Part shown: in pieces, positions 50,276 through 58,143 of the stretch
How positions within the stretch are numbered: the first letter of the stretch is position 1
Layout: each line of letters opens with the position of its first letter
From: CALMZY01 sp052033915
GTDB taxonomy: Bacteria; Verrucomicrobiota; Kiritimatiellia; CAIQIC01; JAGNIJ01
Length of the DNA: 64,000 nucleotides
Direction: 5' to 3'
Assembly (NCBI GenBank): GCA_052033915.1
Contig: JBPOJF010000013.1
Location: forward strand, 124,001-188,000
The notes under the pieces: generated by a model
What the model was told of the DNA's origin: nothing
The model's input: the letters and a program-made list of their open reading frames with translations, nothing else
Databases searched by the model: none
Made by a program: the position numbers and the translations under genes

Positions 50276-50364
50276 GCGGTGTGTATAGCAGAAACAGACC
50301 CGGCGGGCAAAACGCGAATGACGGGACGGGCGGATCTTGCGCGAGGGCGCGCGCAAGATCCGGG

Positions 50365-50976
50365 CTAGACGCCGTCGACCCCCATGCGCTCAAGGGACTC
50401 GAGGGGGTACAGCTTGTCGAGCGCCGCGGCGAGTTCCTCGTAGAGGTGGGTCATGCCGTTGGCGGACAGGTGAAGGCCGTCGATGAACGCGTTCTTTTCC
50501 CACTCGGGTTCTTCCTGAAGTTTCATGAAGAGGTCCACAACGGGCAGGTTCATTTCGCGGGCCACGTCGATGCAGGTCCGGGCATACGCCGCGGTGGTGC
50601 CCAAGGTGCGGTTCTTGATCAGCCTTTCGTTGACGGGCGGCGGCGTCACCAGGATGAGCCACGCGCCGGAAACCGCGATCCGCGAGGCGATGTCGAGAAG
50701 GTTCCGGCGGTAGTCCTGAAGAGGGACGTGCTGAAACTGACCCGGCACGACGCTGTCGTTGGCGCCAAAGAACAGGATCACGACGTCCGGCTGTTCCGTC
50801 AGAACGGCCGTGTCCAGAATTCGGACAGCCTCGCGCGTGGTATAGCCGGAAAAACCCCGCGCGAGCACATCCGCCCGCCGGGCATAGCGGTCGGCGAGTT
50901 GCGCGACGTAACCGCGCACCTCGATCACAAATCCCATCTCGGTGATGGAATCACCGAAGCAGACGATTTTTTTCAT
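50365..50976 (-). CDS. SGNH/GDSL-type hydrolase
   Basis: A 203-residue cytoplasmic-looking hydrolase without a signal peptide. Block I is CFGDSITE with the catalytic Ser, block II Gly is in RGFSGYTT, block III is FFGANDSV with the oxyanion Asn, and block V is DGLHLSANG with the catalytic Asp and His. The layout resembles the IAH1 isoamyl-acetate esterase group. The natural ester is not known. It is 21 bp downstream of the zinc-ribbon membrane protein gene on the same strand. Confidence 0.9.
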   Translation of the reverse strand: MKKIVCFGDSITEMGFVIEVRGYVAQLADRYARRADVLARGFSGYTTREAVRILDTAVLTEQPDVVILFFGANDSVVPGQFQHVPLQDYRRNLLDIASRIAVSGAWLILVTPPPVNERLIKNRTLGTTAAYARTCIDVAREMNLPVVDLFMKLQEEPEWEKNAFIDGLHLSANGMTHLYEELAAALDKLYPLESLERMGVDGV

Positions 50977-50997
50977 GCGGCCGTGCCGAACGCCGGA

Positions 50998-51738
50998 CTA
51001 GCGACGGCGTCTCAAATCGACTTTCTGCGGGGCGCCCGGCAGGGCTTCGGGCGCCTTGCTCAACTCGCTGATTCCCTGTCCCACGTTCTCGACAAATTTC
51101 GCCGATTCCACCTGGGCGCGCGTGATGAATGCTTGGCCCGGTATGAAGTACATCTCGGCGCACAGCGCGATCACCACCCCCACGAAAATGCCCTGGATCC
51201 AGTAGATTTCGAGCCGCACCGCGGCATAGTACAGCGTGTACGGAAACACGAAGAGACACAGCAAGCCCTGGAGGGTGCTGTCCTGGAAAGCCACGATCAG
51301 AAGGAGGACGGCGCCGAGGACTCCGAAGCCAAGGCGCGCCCACTGATAGGTCTGCATCAGGTCCGGCCGCTCTTTCATCATATACTGGAGGCCGACCAGC
51401 GTTCCGCAGACGATCAGGAACGTCAGGTAGCTCCAGAAGGCATGCGGGCGCTTGACCGTCTCGCGCACCTTGTGAACGTCGCCCAATACGGCGGCCGAGG
51501 CCGCCGCGGACTCGATGCGAATCTTCTCGTCAGCGGACCTGTCCGCGACTTGTCCGGTCAGGCGATCCGCCTGATGGGTCTCGATCTTTCGCATCTTGAG
51601 CCGGCCGGGGTTCTTCACCGGTTCGGGGAGCTGCAAAGAATGATGGCAGCCGATACAGACGAGCATCTCGGCGGAAGCGTATTCCGAAACCTTGTTTTCC
51701 GTCCCGCAGGCGGCGCATTTGATGACGATATCTGCCAC
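50998..51738 (-). CDS. Zinc-ribbon membrane protein of unknown function
   Basis: A 246-residue protein with an N-terminal four-cysteine zinc ribbon (CAACGTENK, then CIGCHHSL) and a charged linker. A hydrophobic region follows with four or five helices (FWSYLTFLIVCGTLVGLQYM, LGFGVLGAVLLLIVAF, LLCLFVFPYTLYYAAV, IQGIFVGVVIALCAEMYF), then a polar tail. The start was set at GTG 51738, because GGAGGG lies 6 nt upstream; the longer frame has no such site. I recognise no named family. It lies at the upstream end of a short leftward run with the SGNH hydrolase and PAP2 genes. Confidence 0.75.
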   Translation of the reverse strand: MADIVIKCAACGTENKVSEYASAEMLVCIGCHHSLQLPEPVKNPGRLKMRKIETHQADRLTGQVADRSADEKIRIESAAASAAVLGDVHKVRETVKRPHAFWSYLTFLIVCGTLVGLQYMMKERPDLMQTYQWARLGFGVLGAVLLLIVAFQDSTLQGLLCLFVFPYTLYYAAVRLEIYWIQGIFVGVVIALCAEMYFIPGQAFITRAQVESAKFVENVGQGISELSKAPEALPGAPQKVDLRRRR

Positions 51739-51830
51739 GTTGATCCCTCCAAGCGTAGAGAGGATACCCAAAACCACGGGGATTGATTAGCCGAAAAACA
51801 GAGGCCCATGGCCGCGTGATTCGGACTCGT

Positions 51831-52673
51831 TCAGTCCTTCCCGGCCGCCTTCCCCGATTCTTCGACCCCAGCCTCCTTCACGCGGAGCGTGGTCTTGCGG
51901 CGGACCGGGAAACTCTGCACGTCCAGATTTTGGATGATCCAGACCCCGCGGATCTTCTTGAAACTTTTGACCTCCAGCATTTTGACCAGCTGGCCTTGCG
52001 CATCGTACGCCGCGGCCTGGAGCATGATCCGGATCTGCGGATCGATCCACAGCCGCACCCCGGCGTATGCCCCCGCCTCGCCGTCCGGCGCGCGAAGGTC
52101 CACGATGTAACAATACCGGCCCTTGATCTTCTCGGCGCCGACGGTCCTGCCGCCGCGCCACCAGAGATAGGACAGGCTCAAGTCCGTCCACCCGATGTCC
52201 GTGCCCTGGATCGGCGCGTACACATCGTCCAGCTTTGCCGAGACCGGCGGATCGCCCTTGAAGTACCGCAGTTCCCGCGCGCCGCCGCGCCACAGGATGT
52301 CGAGCCCTTCCAGCGTGTCGCCGAACGCGTCGCGGATCGTGTACCGCGCGGAGGGCGGGCAGCCGTGCCAGTCGAGCCGCATTTCCGCGCCGAAGGCGCG
52401 CTCGACCTCGCCCCTCGTGTTTCGCGACTGGATGTGAGCCCGCACCACAACCGGAACGGCGGGCAGGCCGGCGGTTACGGTGTCGAGCAGTTCCTGCGCG
52501 TCCGGATACGCGGGCGCGGTGTCGAAATCGGGCGCGTCGTCCACGGCGGCGAAGCCCGGCCGCGGGGCGCACGCCGCAAGCCACAGGAACCCGGCCGCCG
52601 CTCGCGGCAAGCAGCGCGTTCGACGCAGCACCACCCGGGAGAATGAACCGCAACGTTCACGGATGGTCTTCAT
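51831..52673 (-). CDS. LolA-like outer-membrane lipoprotein-sorting family protein
   Basis: A 280-residue exported protein of the LolA-like TP0789-type family. The N-terminus has an arginine-rich start and a hydrophobic stretch ending in LAACAP, possibly a lipobox. The family body follows: AHIQSRNTRGEVERAFGAEM, LDWHGCPPSARYTIRDAFGD, LSLSYLWWRGGRTVGAEKIK, YCYIVDLRAP, VRLWIDPQIRIMLQAAAYD and VWIIQNLDVQSF. The LolA-like fold suggests a lipid- or lipoprotein-binding role in the periplasm; the actual cargo is unknown. It is 54 bp downstream of lon on the same strand. Confidence 0.8.
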   Translation of the reverse strand: MKTIRERCGSFSRVVLRRTRCLPRAAAGFLWLAACAPRPGFAAVDDAPDFDTAPAYPDAQELLDTVTAGLPAVPVVVRAHIQSRNTRGEVERAFGAEMRLDWHGCPPSARYTIRDAFGDTLEGLDILWRGGARELRYFKGDPPVSAKLDDVYAPIQGTDIGWTDLSLSYLWWRGGRTVGAEKIKGRYCYIVDLRAPDGEAGAYAGVRLWIDPQIRIMLQAAAYDAQGQLVKMLEVKSFKKIRGVWIIQNLDVQSFPVRRKTTLRVKEAGVEESGKAAGKD

Positions 52674-52727
52674 CCGCGCCCACCCGCGTAATCACCGGTC
52701 AGAAATCGTCGTGGCATGGGTTCGGCC

Positions 52728-55163
52728 TCAGTCCTTCGCCTTCTTTCCGGGCTTTCCCTTCTTCGCCGCGGATTCGCTCAGGACGTAGCGGAGGGTCTCG
52801 TCGACGTTGCGGACGAAGATGAACTGCAGTTTCCTGCGCACTTCCGGCGGCAGGTCCTCGAGATTGCGCTCGTTCCGCTTCGGCAGGACGACGCGCCGGA
52901 TGCCGGCGCGCGCCGCCGCCAGCGCCTTCTCCTTGATGCCGCCCACCGGCATGACCTTGCCGCGCAGGGTGATCTCGCCGGTCATCGCGACGTCACCGGC
53001 CACCGGCCGCTGCGTCACGAGCGACATCAGCGCCACCACGATCGCCAGCCCCGCCGACGGCCCGTCCTTGGGAATCGCGCCGGCGGGAACATGAATATGG
53101 AAATCCAGATGCCGCGCGAAATTCCTGTCGAGACTCAGCTTGCGCGAGTTGGCGCGAATGTAGCTCAACGCGGCGCGCGCGGATTCCTTCATCACGTCGC
53201 CCAGCGAACCCGTGAGGATCAGAGAGCCCCGGCCCGCCATCTGCGTGGCTTCGATGAACAGGATGTCGCCGCCGGTCGGTGTCCACGCCAGGCCCGTGGC
53301 CACGCCGGGATCGGTCACCCGTTCGGCCGCCTCGGACTCGAACACCTTGTGGCCGAGGAACCCGTGCAGTTTCTGCGGCGTCACGACCACCTTGCCCGCC
53401 CGGCCTTCGGCGATGCCGCGCGCGATCTTGCGGCAGATGTTCGCGATCTCGCGGTCGAGGTTCCGGACGCCGGCCTCGCGCGTGTAGTCGGCGATGATGT
53501 GCTCGATCGCCTTGCGTTCGAACGCGACCTGGGTCCCCTTCATCCCGTGCGCCTCGATTTCCTTCGGCACCAGGTACTTCTCCGCGATGCAGACTTTTTC
53601 CGTCAGCGTGTAGCCGGGCAGCTCGAGAATTTCCATCCGGTCGCGCAGGGCGATCGGAATGGTGTCCACCATGTTGCCGGTGGTGATGAACAGCACGCTC
53701 GAGAGATCGAACGGCACGTTCAGGTAATGGTCGGTGAACGAGGTATTCTGCTCCGGGTCCAGCACCTCGAGCAGGGCCGCGGCCGGGTCGCCCCGGAAAT
53801 CCACGCCGAGCTTGTCGATCTCGTCCAGCATGAACACGGGGTTCCGCGTGCCGGCCTTCCGAAGGCCCTGGATGATGCGACCGGGCAGCGCGCCGATGTA
53901 CGTCCGGCGATGGCCGCGAATCTCCGCCTCGTCGCGCATGCCGCCGAGGGACATTCTCACGAACTTGCGGCCGAGCGCCCGCGCGATGGATTGGCCGAGC
54001 GACGTCTTGCCGACGCCGGGCGGCCCCATGAAGCACAGGATCGGTCCCTTCAAATCCTTTTTCAACTTCAGGACGGCAAGAAATTCGAGGATGCGGTCCT
54101 TGATCTTCTTCAGATCGAAATGATCCTGGTCGAGAATCTTGCGCGCCTTGCGGATGTCCAGCATGTCCTCGGTGGTCACGGCCCACGGCAGTTCCGTGAG
54201 CCAGTCGAGGTACGTGCGCACCACGGCGTACTCCGGCGAGGCCGTCGGAATCGTCATCAGGCGGTCGCGCTCCTTCTTGGCGGCCTCGTGCGCGTCCGGC
54301 GGCATCTTCGCCCCGGCGATCTTCCGGTCGATCTCCTGGACATCCACCGTCTGCTGGTCCTTCTCTCCGAGTTCCTGTTTGATGGCCTTCATCTGCTCGC
54401 GCAGGAAGAATTCGCGCTGCGTCTTCGAGAACGTCTCGCTGACCTTGTGCTGAATTTCCGTCCCGATCCGGAGCACCTCCAGCTCCCGATTCAACAGGGT
54501 CGCCAGCCGGTTCAACCTCGACTTCGGGCGGTAGTCTTCGAGAAGCGCCTGCCGCTCCTCCAGCGTCATGTTCAGGTGCGACGCGATCAGGTCGGTGAGT
54601 TTGCCGGGGTCCTCGATGTTGAACACGGCGATCTTCAGTTCCTCCGGCAGGGCCGGGGACAGCGTGATGATTTCCTGGAACCGCTGGGAGGCGTTGCGCA
54701 GCAGCGCGCTGACCTCGACGGAATCCTCGATCTCGTCCTTCAGCGAAAGGCAGTGGGCCTCGAGGAAATGCTTGTTTTCCTCCGGGCGCGAAATGTGGCA
54801 ACGCGAAATGCCCTGCACGAGAATGCGAACCGTCTCGTCCGGAAACTTCAGCATCTTGATCAGGCGCGCCACGCAGCCGAACTCGTGCAGGTCTCCGAAC
54901 GTCACCTCGTCGTCCTGCGCCGCGCGGTCCTTCTGGAGGACCGTGATCAGGAAGCGGGTGCCGGATACGACGCTGTCGATGAGCCGGATGGATTTCGCCG
55001 TCGTGACGACAAGCGGCGCAACCATCGAAGGGAAGAGAACGACATCGCTCAGGGGAAGGACCGGAAGCACCTTCGGAATCACGTCCTCCGAGCCCACGGG
55101 CGCCGCGGGGGCCGCGGGCGCCTTCTCCTCCACATCCACTTTCTTCTCGGTTTCTCCGGCCAT
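52728..55163 (-). CDS. lon: ATP-dependent protease Lon
   Basis: An 811-residue LonA. The N-terminal LON substrate domain (VLPVLPLSDVVLFPSMVAPL) follows a 25-residue Ala/Glu-rich lead. The AAA+ module has Walker A GPPGVGKTSLGQSIA and Walker B PVFMLDEIDKLG. The protease domain has the catalytic Ser in PKDGPSAGLA and the catalytic Lys in GGIKEKALAAARAG. Length is typical. It degrades misfolded and regulatory proteins in the cytoplasm. It starts 3 bp after the hsp20 stop, so the small heat-shock protein and protease are co-transcribed. Confidence 0.97.
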   Translation of the reverse strand: MAGETEKKVDVEEKAPAAPAAPVGSEDVIPKVLPVLPLSDVVLFPSMVAPLVVTTAKSIRLIDSVVSGTRFLITVLQKDRAAQDDEVTFGDLHEFGCVARLIKMLKFPDETVRILVQGISRCHISRPEENKHFLEAHCLSLKDEIEDSVEVSALLRNASQRFQEIITLSPALPEELKIAVFNIEDPGKLTDLIASHLNMTLEERQALLEDYRPKSRLNRLATLLNRELEVLRIGTEIQHKVSETFSKTQREFFLREQMKAIKQELGEKDQQTVDVQEIDRKIAGAKMPPDAHEAAKKERDRLMTIPTASPEYAVVRTYLDWLTELPWAVTTEDMLDIRKARKILDQDHFDLKKIKDRILEFLAVLKLKKDLKGPILCFMGPPGVGKTSLGQSIARALGRKFVRMSLGGMRDEAEIRGHRRTYIGALPGRIIQGLRKAGTRNPVFMLDEIDKLGVDFRGDPAAALLEVLDPEQNTSFTDHYLNVPFDLSSVLFITTGNMVDTIPIALRDRMEILELPGYTLTEKVCIAEKYLVPKEIEAHGMKGTQVAFERKAIEHIIADYTREAGVRNLDREIANICRKIARGIAEGRAGKVVVTPQKLHGFLGHKVFESEAAERVTDPGVATGLAWTPTGGDILFIEATQMAGRGSLILTGSLGDVMKESARAALSYIRANSRKLSLDRNFARHLDFHIHVPAGAIPKDGPSAGLAIVVALMSLVTQRPVAGDVAMTGEITLRGKVMPVGGIKEKALAAARAGIRRVVLPKRNERNLEDLPPEVRRKLQFIFVRNVDETLRYVLSESAAKKGKPGKKAKD

Positions 55164-55166
55164 CGT

Positions 55167-55598
55167 TTAGATTTCCATGCTAATGGTGATTTTCGTCTGA
55201 ACCGGCGCCTTGGCGCGCGGCAGGCGCACCTTCAGAATCCCGTTGCTGATCTGCGCCCGGGCCTGCTCTCCGCTGACCGCAAAAGGGACGGGCACCACGC
55301 GCTGGAATGGACCGTATTCAATCTCCATCTGCCGGAAACGATAACCGGCCGTGCTCTCTCCCCCGTACGGATCGCGCCGAACGCCCTCGATGACCACCAC
55401 CTGCCCCTCGAGATGGACACGGATGCTCTCCTTGTCCACCCCCGCCAGTTCCACCTTGACGATCACGTCGTCCGCGCTTTCGTAAATGTCCGTGTTCGGC
55501 GACCATGCGCCGGACCCGTGACTGCCGAGGAGGTGTTCAGACGCGCCCGTGATTTTCCGCTGGAGGTGCGCCCATTGCGTCAGAATGTTCTTCGTCAT
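55167..55598 (-). CDS. Hsp20/alpha-crystallin small heat-shock protein
   Basis: A 143-residue sHSP with an alpha-crystallin domain: SPNTDIYESADDVIVKVELAGV at the first strands, LEGQVVVIEGVRRD in the middle, YRFRQMEIEYGPFQRVVPVP, and ISNGILKVRLPRAK with the conserved G-I-L near the C-terminus, then a short KITISMEI tail. It holds unfolded proteins for refolding or for Lon. The start is ATG 55598; the open frame extends upstream but across the divergent pyruvate-kinase promoter. It is immediately upstream of lon, a sensible stress pairing. Confidence 0.94.
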   Translation of the reverse strand: MTKNILTQWAHLQRKITGASEHLLGSHGSGAWSPNTDIYESADDVIVKVELAGVDKESIRVHLEGQVVVIEGVRRDPYGGESTAGYRFRQMEIEYGPFQRVVPVPFAVSGEQARAQISNGILKVRLPRAKAPVQTKITISMEI

Positions 55599-55773
55599 GG
55601 ATACCCGCTCCCGTTCAGGCCCGCCATCACGACTCAAACTATACTCCTGGCGCGATCCGCTCAAGCATGGACTGACGAAAACACATCGCGAGAATTCATC
55701 CCGCGGGCCGGTTCGCTCTACCCAGACACGGCGCGATGTGCTATGAGTGGCGCGACGATCAGGAGGCAACACC

Positions 55774-57186
55774 ATGCGCCGCACAAAAATTGTCTGCACC
55801 ATCGGGCCTGTGTCCCGCAGCGTGGAAATCCTGGAGCGGCTCATGCGCGCCGGCATGGATGTGGCCCGGCTGAATTTCTCCCACGGCACGCAGGCGGAAC
55901 ATGCGGAGGTCATCCGGCGCATCCGGGCGACGGCGCAGAAGCTCGCCCGCCCCGTGGCGATCCTGCAGGATCTCGCCGGGCCCAAGGTGCGGGTCGGCGC
56001 GATCCCCCAAGGACCCGTCTTCCTGAAATCCGGCAACATGTACACGCTGACCGCGCGCGACGTGCCCGGCACGGACAAGGAAGTCTCGCTCGTCTACAAG
56101 AACCTGCCGAACGACGTCCGCACCGGCGATGTCCTGCTCCTCGCCGACGGCGCGCTCGAAATGACGGTCGAGTCCGTCCAGGGACCGGATATTCTCTGCC
56201 GCGTCGTCGTCGGCGGTCCGCTGAGTTCGCACAAGGGAATCAACCTGCCGACGAACACGATCAGCGCCCCGATCCTGAGCGACAAGGATCAGTCCGACCT
56301 CGCCTTCGGCCTCCAGCAGGGCGTGGACTACATTGCCCTTTCCTTTGTCCGGTCGGCCGAAGACGTCCAGGTCGCCCGGCGTTTCATGAAACAGCAGGGC
56401 ATCGAGCGTCCCTTGATCGCCAAGATCGAGAAGCACGAGGCCCTGGGCCGTCTCGACGAGATCGTGAAGGCCGTGGACGGCCTGATGGTGGCCCGCGGCG
56501 ACCTCGGCGTGGAAATCCCCATGGAGCGCGTGCCGCATGTCCAGAAGACGCTGATCGAGAAGGCCAACCGCGCCGGCAAGCCGGTCATCACCGCCACGCA
56601 GATGCTGAAATCCATGTGCGAGAATCCGCGGCCCACGCGCGCCGAAGTCAACGACGTCGCGAACGCCGTTCTCGACGGCACCGACGCCGTCATGCTGTCC
56701 GAGGAAAGCGCGTCCGGCCGTTACCCGGTCGAGGCCGTGACCGCGATGGCGAGGATCGCGGAGGAAACGGATGGGCGTTTTCCAAACGCGGTCTGGGTGC
56801 ACCGGTACGAAAACGAGCCCCACATGGACCCGCAGGACGCCGTGGCCATCGCGGCGTGCGCGCTCGCGGAGGACATTCACGCCGCGGCCATCATCACCTG
56901 CACGCAGTCCGGCGGCACCGCGCGCCGCGTATCGCGCTGCCGCCCGCCCCAGCCGATCCTCGCGACCACGCCCGACGCGGACACGTACCGGCGCATGGCC
57001 CTCGTGTGGGGCGCCAGCCCGTTGATCATCGAAACGGTCCACAACGACGAAGAAATGATCCGGCAGGTGCGCAAGGCGATCCAGGCCACCGGCCTGATCC
57101 AGCCCGGCCGGACCGTGATCGTCACCGCCGGCGTGCCGCTGGGCATCGCCGGCATGACGAACATGATCAAGGTCTTGAAGACGTAG
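55774..57186 (+). CDS. pyk: Pyruvate kinase
   Basis: A 470-residue enzyme converting PEP and ADP to pyruvate and ATP. Landmarks: RRTKIVCTIGPVSRS, MDVARLNFSHGTQAEH, LQDLAGPKVRVG, LSFVRSAEDV, the active-site lysine in IAKIEKHEAL, GLMVARGDLGVEIPMERVP and TATQMLKSM. The C-terminal allosteric domain is present (ITCTQSGGTARRVSR), with no PEP-utiliser extension. The start is ATG 55774, with AGGAGG at 55761-55766 seven bases upstream. With the PPi-type PFK nearby it covers two control points of glycolysis. Confidence 0.97.
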   Translation: MRRTKIVCTIGPVSRSVEILERLMRAGMDVARLNFSHGTQAEHAEVIRRIRATAQKLARPVAILQDLAGPKVRVGAIPQGPVFLKSGNMYTLTARDVPGTDKEVSLVYKNLPNDVRTGDVLLLADGALEMTVESVQGPDILCRVVVGGPLSSHKGINLPTNTISAPILSDKDQSDLAFGLQQGVDYIALSFVRSAEDVQVARRFMKQQGIERPLIAKIEKHEALGRLDEIVKAVDGLMVARGDLGVEIPMERVPHVQKTLIEKANRAGKPVITATQMLKSMCENPRPTRAEVNDVANAVLDGTDAVMLSEESASGRYPVEAVTAMARIAEETDGRFPNAVWVHRYENEPHMDPQDAVAIAACALAEDIHAAAIITCTQSGGTARRVSRCRPPQPILATTPDADTYRRMALVWGASPLIIETVHNDEEMIRQVRKAIQATGLIQPGRTVIVTAGVPLGIAGMTNMIKVLKT

Positions 57187-57227
57187 CGTCCTCCAACAGA
57201 AGAGGAACCGTGTTCTGAGACAACAGG

Positions 57228-57815
57228 CTACTTGACCGTCAATATCACATTGTCGATCAAGAACGCGCCTTTGGAACCCGCAGATTCCGGCCCGTCGAAA
57301 AGAGTAATGGCGACGTTGCAGGAGACGGCTTTCGACGGCGCCTTCGCGCTCATCTCTTGAAGCGTCCATTGCTTCTTCGAGAGTCCGGGGCCCCACGCCT
57401 TGCTTCGATCGCGCCCGATTTCCTTTCCCTCTTCATCTTTCCATTCCAGGCTCATCTCTCCATAGCCGGATCCCTTGAGGGCGTTGGTCGCGTCGTTGAT
57501 CACAAAGGATGAAAGCGTGTATTTCGCACCGCCCTGCACCGGCACATTCTGGAAGATTCCCACGTTGGCATTCGCCGCTTGTTGCGCCTTCAGCATGACG
57601 GCCTGTTCAGCTTCCTGCTCTCTCTTGACCACGTCGACATTCGCTTGCTGTGACGTGAAGACATCCCATCCCTGGGGAAGATCGTCCCGTCCTTCCGCGA
57701 GCGTTTCAAAGCTTCCGTTTTGCAGAAGATTCACCGCATCCTCCTTCTGCGCATCCGCAACCACCGCCCAACCCACCGCCAGAACCACCACCAGAGCCGT
57801 CATACAACTCTTCAT
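57228..57815 (-). CDS. Secreted carbohydrate-binding-module-like protein
   Basis: A 195-residue exported protein (signal MKSCMTALVVVLAVGWAVVADA). The rest fits a CBM4/9-like jelly-roll: NLLQNGSFETLAEGRDDLPQ, GWDVFTSQQANV, GIFQNVPVQGGAKYTLSSFV, GEMSLEWKDEEGKEIGRDRS and ending GAFLIDNVILTV. There is no catalytic domain, so it is likely a stand-alone carbohydrate binder on the cell surface. Two LacI-type operators lie upstream next to a TTGACA -35, so expression probably responds to a sugar. Confidence 0.75.
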   Translation of the reverse strand: MKSCMTALVVVLAVGWAVVADAQKEDAVNLLQNGSFETLAEGRDDLPQGWDVFTSQQANVDVVKREQEAEQAVMLKAQQAANANVGIFQNVPVQGGAKYTLSSFVINDATNALKGSGYGEMSLEWKDEEGKEIGRDRSKAWGPGLSKKQWTLQEMSAKAPSKAVSCNVAITLFDGPESAGSKGAFLIDNVILTVK

Positions 57816-57883
57816 ATTGCGTTCTCACCTTTCTGTGTTAGGACACTTGCCCGGCCTTTCCGTCTCTCCACCTTACGCACACA

Positions 57884-57912
57884 TAAGTAACAGAGCCCTC
57901 TTTGCATGTCAA
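57884..57912 (-). promoter_or_regulatory. Sigma-70-type promoter for the secreted CBM-like gene
   Basis: On the minus strand, TTGACA (57912-57907) is a perfect -35. Seventeen bases further is TACTTA, a weak -10. The -35 abuts the proximal LacI-type operator. Weak -10 elements are common where an upstream regulator helps transcription. Confidence 0.5.
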
Positions 57913-57924
57913 GTAAGCGTTTAC
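57913..57924. promoter_or_regulatory. LacI-family operator, proximal (GTAAGCGTTTAC)
   Basis: GTAA-GCGT-TTAC has the GTAA..TTAC arms and central CG typical of LacI/GalR operators. It lies immediately upstream of the -35 of the CBM-like gene. A second copy is 66 bp away. Confidence 0.65.
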
Positions 57925-57978
57925 GTAATATATTGCCTACAAACATTGATAAATAGACATAATTTGTAAACAATATCC

Positions 57979-57990
57979 GTAAGCGGTTAC
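57979..57990. promoter_or_regulatory. LacI-family operator, distal (GTAAGCGGTTAC)
   Basis: This differs from the proximal site at one base; the extended form is CGTAAGCGGTTACG. The 66-bp centre-to-centre distance equals about six helical turns, suited to looping between two dimers. No LacI-type regulator gene is in the window. Confidence 0.65.
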
Positions 57991-58083
57991 GTCACAAGGT
58001 GACGGAAACCATGACCAGGGATCACAGATGAATCGACCTCGGCAGCGCAAGAAGCGCGCGAAAAGAGCGCCGTACGCGGAGCC

Positions 58084-58115
58084 GGCAAAACGGGCGTCCC
58101 GATGCTGCGGACGCC
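58084..58115 (-). terminator. Terminator-like hairpin after the phosphofructokinase gene
   Basis: GGCGTCC (58093-58099) and GGACGCC (58109-58115) form a perfect 7-bp stem with a 9-nt loop. On the minus strand the stem is followed by CGTTTTGCC, a short T-run. It lies 28 bp past the stop codon at 58144. Confidence 0.6.
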
Positions 58116-58143
58116 TGCTCTTGTTGAATCGCCGGAGGCGGAT

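Larger units (their letters stand above)
57816..58143. other. 328-bp regulatory gap: operators, promoter, terminator
   Basis: The left part is AT-rich and holds the promoter and two LacI-like operators for the 57228-57815 gene. The right part is GC-rich and holds a terminator-like hairpin after the phosphofructokinase gene. A 62-codon Arg-rich frame at 58028-58216 has no ribosome binding site, overlaps the pfk gene end and is not called. Confidence 0.6.
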
